Source: Bacteroidales bacterium UBA4116 (lineage in GTDB: Bacteria; Bacteroidota; Bacteroidia; Bacteroidales; Tannerellaceae). Taken from it: 15,165 nt of DNA. Where the stretch lies: NCBI GenBank assembly GCA_002381645.1, contig DFXE01000023.1:200468-215632 (forward strand), given 5' to 3'. Below, piece by piece: positions 13,429 through 15,165 of the stretch; position 1 is the stretch's first letter; each line of letters opens with the position of its first letter. The notes under the pieces were generated by a model. That model worked only from the letters and a program-made list of their open reading frames with translations, made no database searches and was not told the origin of the DNA. Both the position numbers and the translations under genes were made by a program.

Positions 13429-14139
13429 ATGAGAACAACGATCCTGATAATCCTTGCCGTCGTAACAAGTATCCATTCCCACCTGGCGGCACAAGAGCCT
13501 GATTACCTCGCGATAATGGACAAAGCCCTTTATATAGAATATGCGGAAGCCCGTATGGAAGTCTATAAAAACGATAAGCTCGAGAAGTATTACACCATGG
13601 AATTCTACCGTAAAGACATGAAAATGCGCATGGAATTCCTCGAACCCGCAGTAGAAAAAGGCCGCCGCATGCTCAACGACGAAAATAACATGTGGATGTA
13701 TCTTCCGCGTACGAGCAAAGTGATGAAACTCCCCCTTAAACAGGCTTTTATGGGGAGCGACGCCTCCAACCGCGACCTGATGCGCATCGCCTTCAGCCAG
13801 GACTACGACCTCGCCGGTATCCGCCCTGTCGACGGCAACACCCTCGAACTGGAGCTGAAAGCCAAAGATTTGTCGGTGTCTTATAACAGGGTTCTTATTT
13901 TATATGATAAGGGGAGGAATGTTCCGGTGAGGCAGGAGATGTACAGCTTGTCGGGCAAACTGATAAAAACGCTTGAATATGGGTATGCACAAGCTGCCGA
14001 CGGAACATCTTATGCTGCTGAACTTATTATCCGCGACGAACTGCTCAAAAATACGCTTACCAAAATGTACTATACCAAGGTAAAACGAAGCAATAATAAA
14101 CCTTCAGTCTATTTCACCTTAGGCTCACTTAAACAATAG
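13429..14139 (+). CDS. LolA-like periplasmic outer-membrane sorting protein
   Basis: A 236-residue protein with a signal peptide (about 1-21, ending HLAA before QEP). The core matches LolA-like 'outer membrane lipoprotein-sorting protein' relatives: MRMEFLEPAVEKGRRML (66-82), MWMYLPRTSKVMKLPL (88-103), then FMGSDASNRDL (107-117), the strand-and-lid pattern of this family, which has a hydrophobic cavity that carries acyl chains. It is presumably the shuttle between the two permeases before it and the barrel after it (4 bases downstream). There is no lipobox, so it is soluble in the periplasm. Codon choice shifts in the middle (about 13866-14000), where AGG, TTG, TCG and GTG replace the CTC, GTC, CGC style of the flanks. 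Cargo unknown. Confidence 0.85.
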   Translation: MRTTILIILAVVTSIHSHLAAQEPDYLAIMDKALYIEYAEARMEVYKNDKLEKYYTMEFYRKDMKMRMEFLEPAVEKGRRMLNDENNMWMYLPRTSKVMKLPLKQAFMGSDASNRDLMRIAFSQDYDLAGIRPVDGNTLELELKAKDLSVSYNRVLILYDKGRNVPVRQEMYSLSGKLIKTLEYGYAQAADGTSYAAELIIRDELLKNTLTKMYYTKVKRSNNKPSVYFTLGSLKQ

Positions 14140-14143
14140 CATC

Positions 14144-15165
14144 ATGACACCTGCCATCAGAATAATAACCGTACTGTTGTTTACCGTTGTAACGACCGTC
14201 ATGCGGGGGCAGGAAATAACCCCCGCGTGGCAACTCATACTTGAATCCAACAACCAGTATAATCACATCCGGAAAAACTCCGCCGTCAACCCCGGTAACC
14301 AAATGAAGATCGACCAATTCACCACCCTGACCAAAGTTTACCCTATCATCACCCTCAAAACCCGGTGGGAGCAGATAACAAACACCCTTCAGGCAGAAGG
14401 GAATATTACTAATTATAACCTTACGGCCGACTCCCTCCGCTTCACATTCCAGGAACTGTACACCCAGTTCAGCTACAACGACCGGCATTACCTCGCGATA
14501 GGAAAAAAACGCCTCAACTGGGGTTCCGGAATGATCTGGAACCCTACCAACTTCTACACACAGAAAGACCCCCTCCGCACACAGAACCGGCTCGAAGGAA
14601 TATACCAGTTAGCATACACCTGTCTCTTCCATACAGGCTCACTCGAACTATATATCTTTCCCGGGAAGAAAATAAAAGACTTCAGCTATGCCGCCAAATA
14701 CAACTATGCAGGGCAGCGGGTAGACCTCAGCCTGTCATACCTCCGATACGGACGCAGCCATCAAACCGGCTACGATATAACTTACGGGGGCGACAAGTTA
14801 GTTGCTTATAGTGAAGGAACACTCCGCAACTACACCAAAAGTTACAGCCTGACAGCCGATGGACATCCGGTCGAACCTGCAGACCGGAAAAAAAAGTTCC
14901 GCCCCGAAATCGTAACCGGAATAACAGCCGAGGTAAGCCCGATCATAAGCGCCCGGGCGGAATACCGTTACAGGGCAGACTATCTTAGCAAAAGCGACGT
15001 CCGTAACTATCGCCGTAACCTCTCTGCAAACTCCTGGATATACGACCCCCTAAGCATCAGTAAACACAGCTTGTTTGCAAGTGCAGAAGTAAAAGACCGG
15101 TATGATAAATGGTATATACAGCTACGGACATTTTTCGATCCATTGTCTAACCAGTTGATAATCTC
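14144..15165 (+). CDS. Outer-membrane beta-barrel protein, C-terminus cut
   Basis: The frame is open from the ATG at 14144 to the window edge (340 complete codons). A signal peptide covers about residues 1-23 (ending MRGQ). The mature part is a run of amphipathic strands rich in aromatic residues, as in a beta-barrel. The motif GKKRLNWGSGMIWNPTNFYT (120-139), followed by QKDPLR, resembles the 'G-q-x-W-G-x-G-x-x-x-N-P-T-N' segment of DUF1302-type and similar outer-membrane export proteins, where it lies on an early strand and inner loop. It begins 4 bases after the LolA-like gene, so the two are tightly coupled. By analogy with RND-LolA-like-DUF1302 sets in Proteobacteria, this would be the outer-membrane step of the pathway begun by the ABC permeases. 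The true end and size are unknown. Confidence 0.8.
   Translation, partial: MTPAIRIITVLLFTVVTTVMRGQEITPAWQLILESNNQYNHIRKNSAVNPGNQMKIDQFTTLTKVYPIITLKTRWEQITNTLQAEGNITNYNLTADSLRFTFQELYTQFSYNDRHYLAIGKKRLNWGSGMIWNPTNFYTQKDPLRTQNRLEGIYQLAYTCLFHTGSLELYIFPGKKIKDFSYAAKYNYAGQRVDLSLSYLRYGRSHQTGYDITYGGDKLVAYSEGTLRNYTKSYSLTADGHPVEPADRKKKFRPEIVTGITAEVSPIISARAEYRYRADYLSKSDVRNYRRNLSANSWIYDPLSISKHSLFASAEVKDRYDKWYIQLRTFFDPLSNQLII

Overview
The window looks like a chromosomal segment from a member of the Bacteroidota, most likely order Bacteroidales. Three things point there. Several promoters fit the Bacteroidota pattern (TTTG, 19-22 bases, TAnnTTTG) rather than -35/-10 boxes. Shine-Dalgarno sequences are mostly absent. 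The gene set also fits: DapL-type lysine/peptidoglycan synthesis, a lipoprotein with an SDDDD surface-export signal, and a DUF6266-like protein. I cannot place the genus.

Left third (1-4494, minus strand): a nitrogen-assimilation and diaminopimelate block. In transcription order it holds dapF, dapL, a TorF-type putative porin, a P-II regulator (glnK/glnB type) and an ammonium transporter (amt) cut by the window edge. dapF and dapL each have their own good promoter, and the dapL promoter lies so close to its ATG that the mRNA is probably leaderless. GC-rich palindromes of the type CCTCCCC...GGGGAGG sit between amt and glnK (two copies), and a related G/C-run palindrome lies across the dapF stop codon.

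Middle (4495-8500): an AT-rich, accessory-looking stretch. It has a cluster of imperfect palindromes, including a roughly 180-bp inverted-repeat element resembling a REP/BIME unit. Next come two tandem paralogues of a single-chain nucleotidyltransferase-HEPN protein (about 82% identical, promoters duplicated too), then a small surface-type lipoprotein with a strong terminator. A 648-bp AT-rich gap follows, ending in two adjacent 22-bp direct repeats bracketed by an inverted repeat.

Right part (8502-15165, plus strand): a long DUF6266-like protein of unknown function is followed by what looks like one envelope-export locus. A consensus promoter with a GGTTTA-N5-TAAACC palindrome between its boxes, and a second copy of that palindrome downstream, precede a polytopic membrane protein translationally coupled to a winged-helix regulator. 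After a 339-bp gap come two FtsX/MacB-type ABC permeases, a LolA-like periplasmic protein and an outer-membrane beta-barrel that runs off the window. Together these could move a lipid or other hydrophobic cargo from the inner membrane through the periplasm to the outer membrane. No ABC ATPase is visible. The gap where one could be expected, together with the first 270 bases of the first permease, has a different base composition from the rest, which hints at a rearrangement.

The most unusual items are the double operator with a promoter firing into an intrinsic terminator, the ATPase-less permease/LolA/barrel locus with a compositional breakpoint inside a gene, and the duplicated nucleotidyltransferase-HEPN pair with changes concentrated in one short segment.
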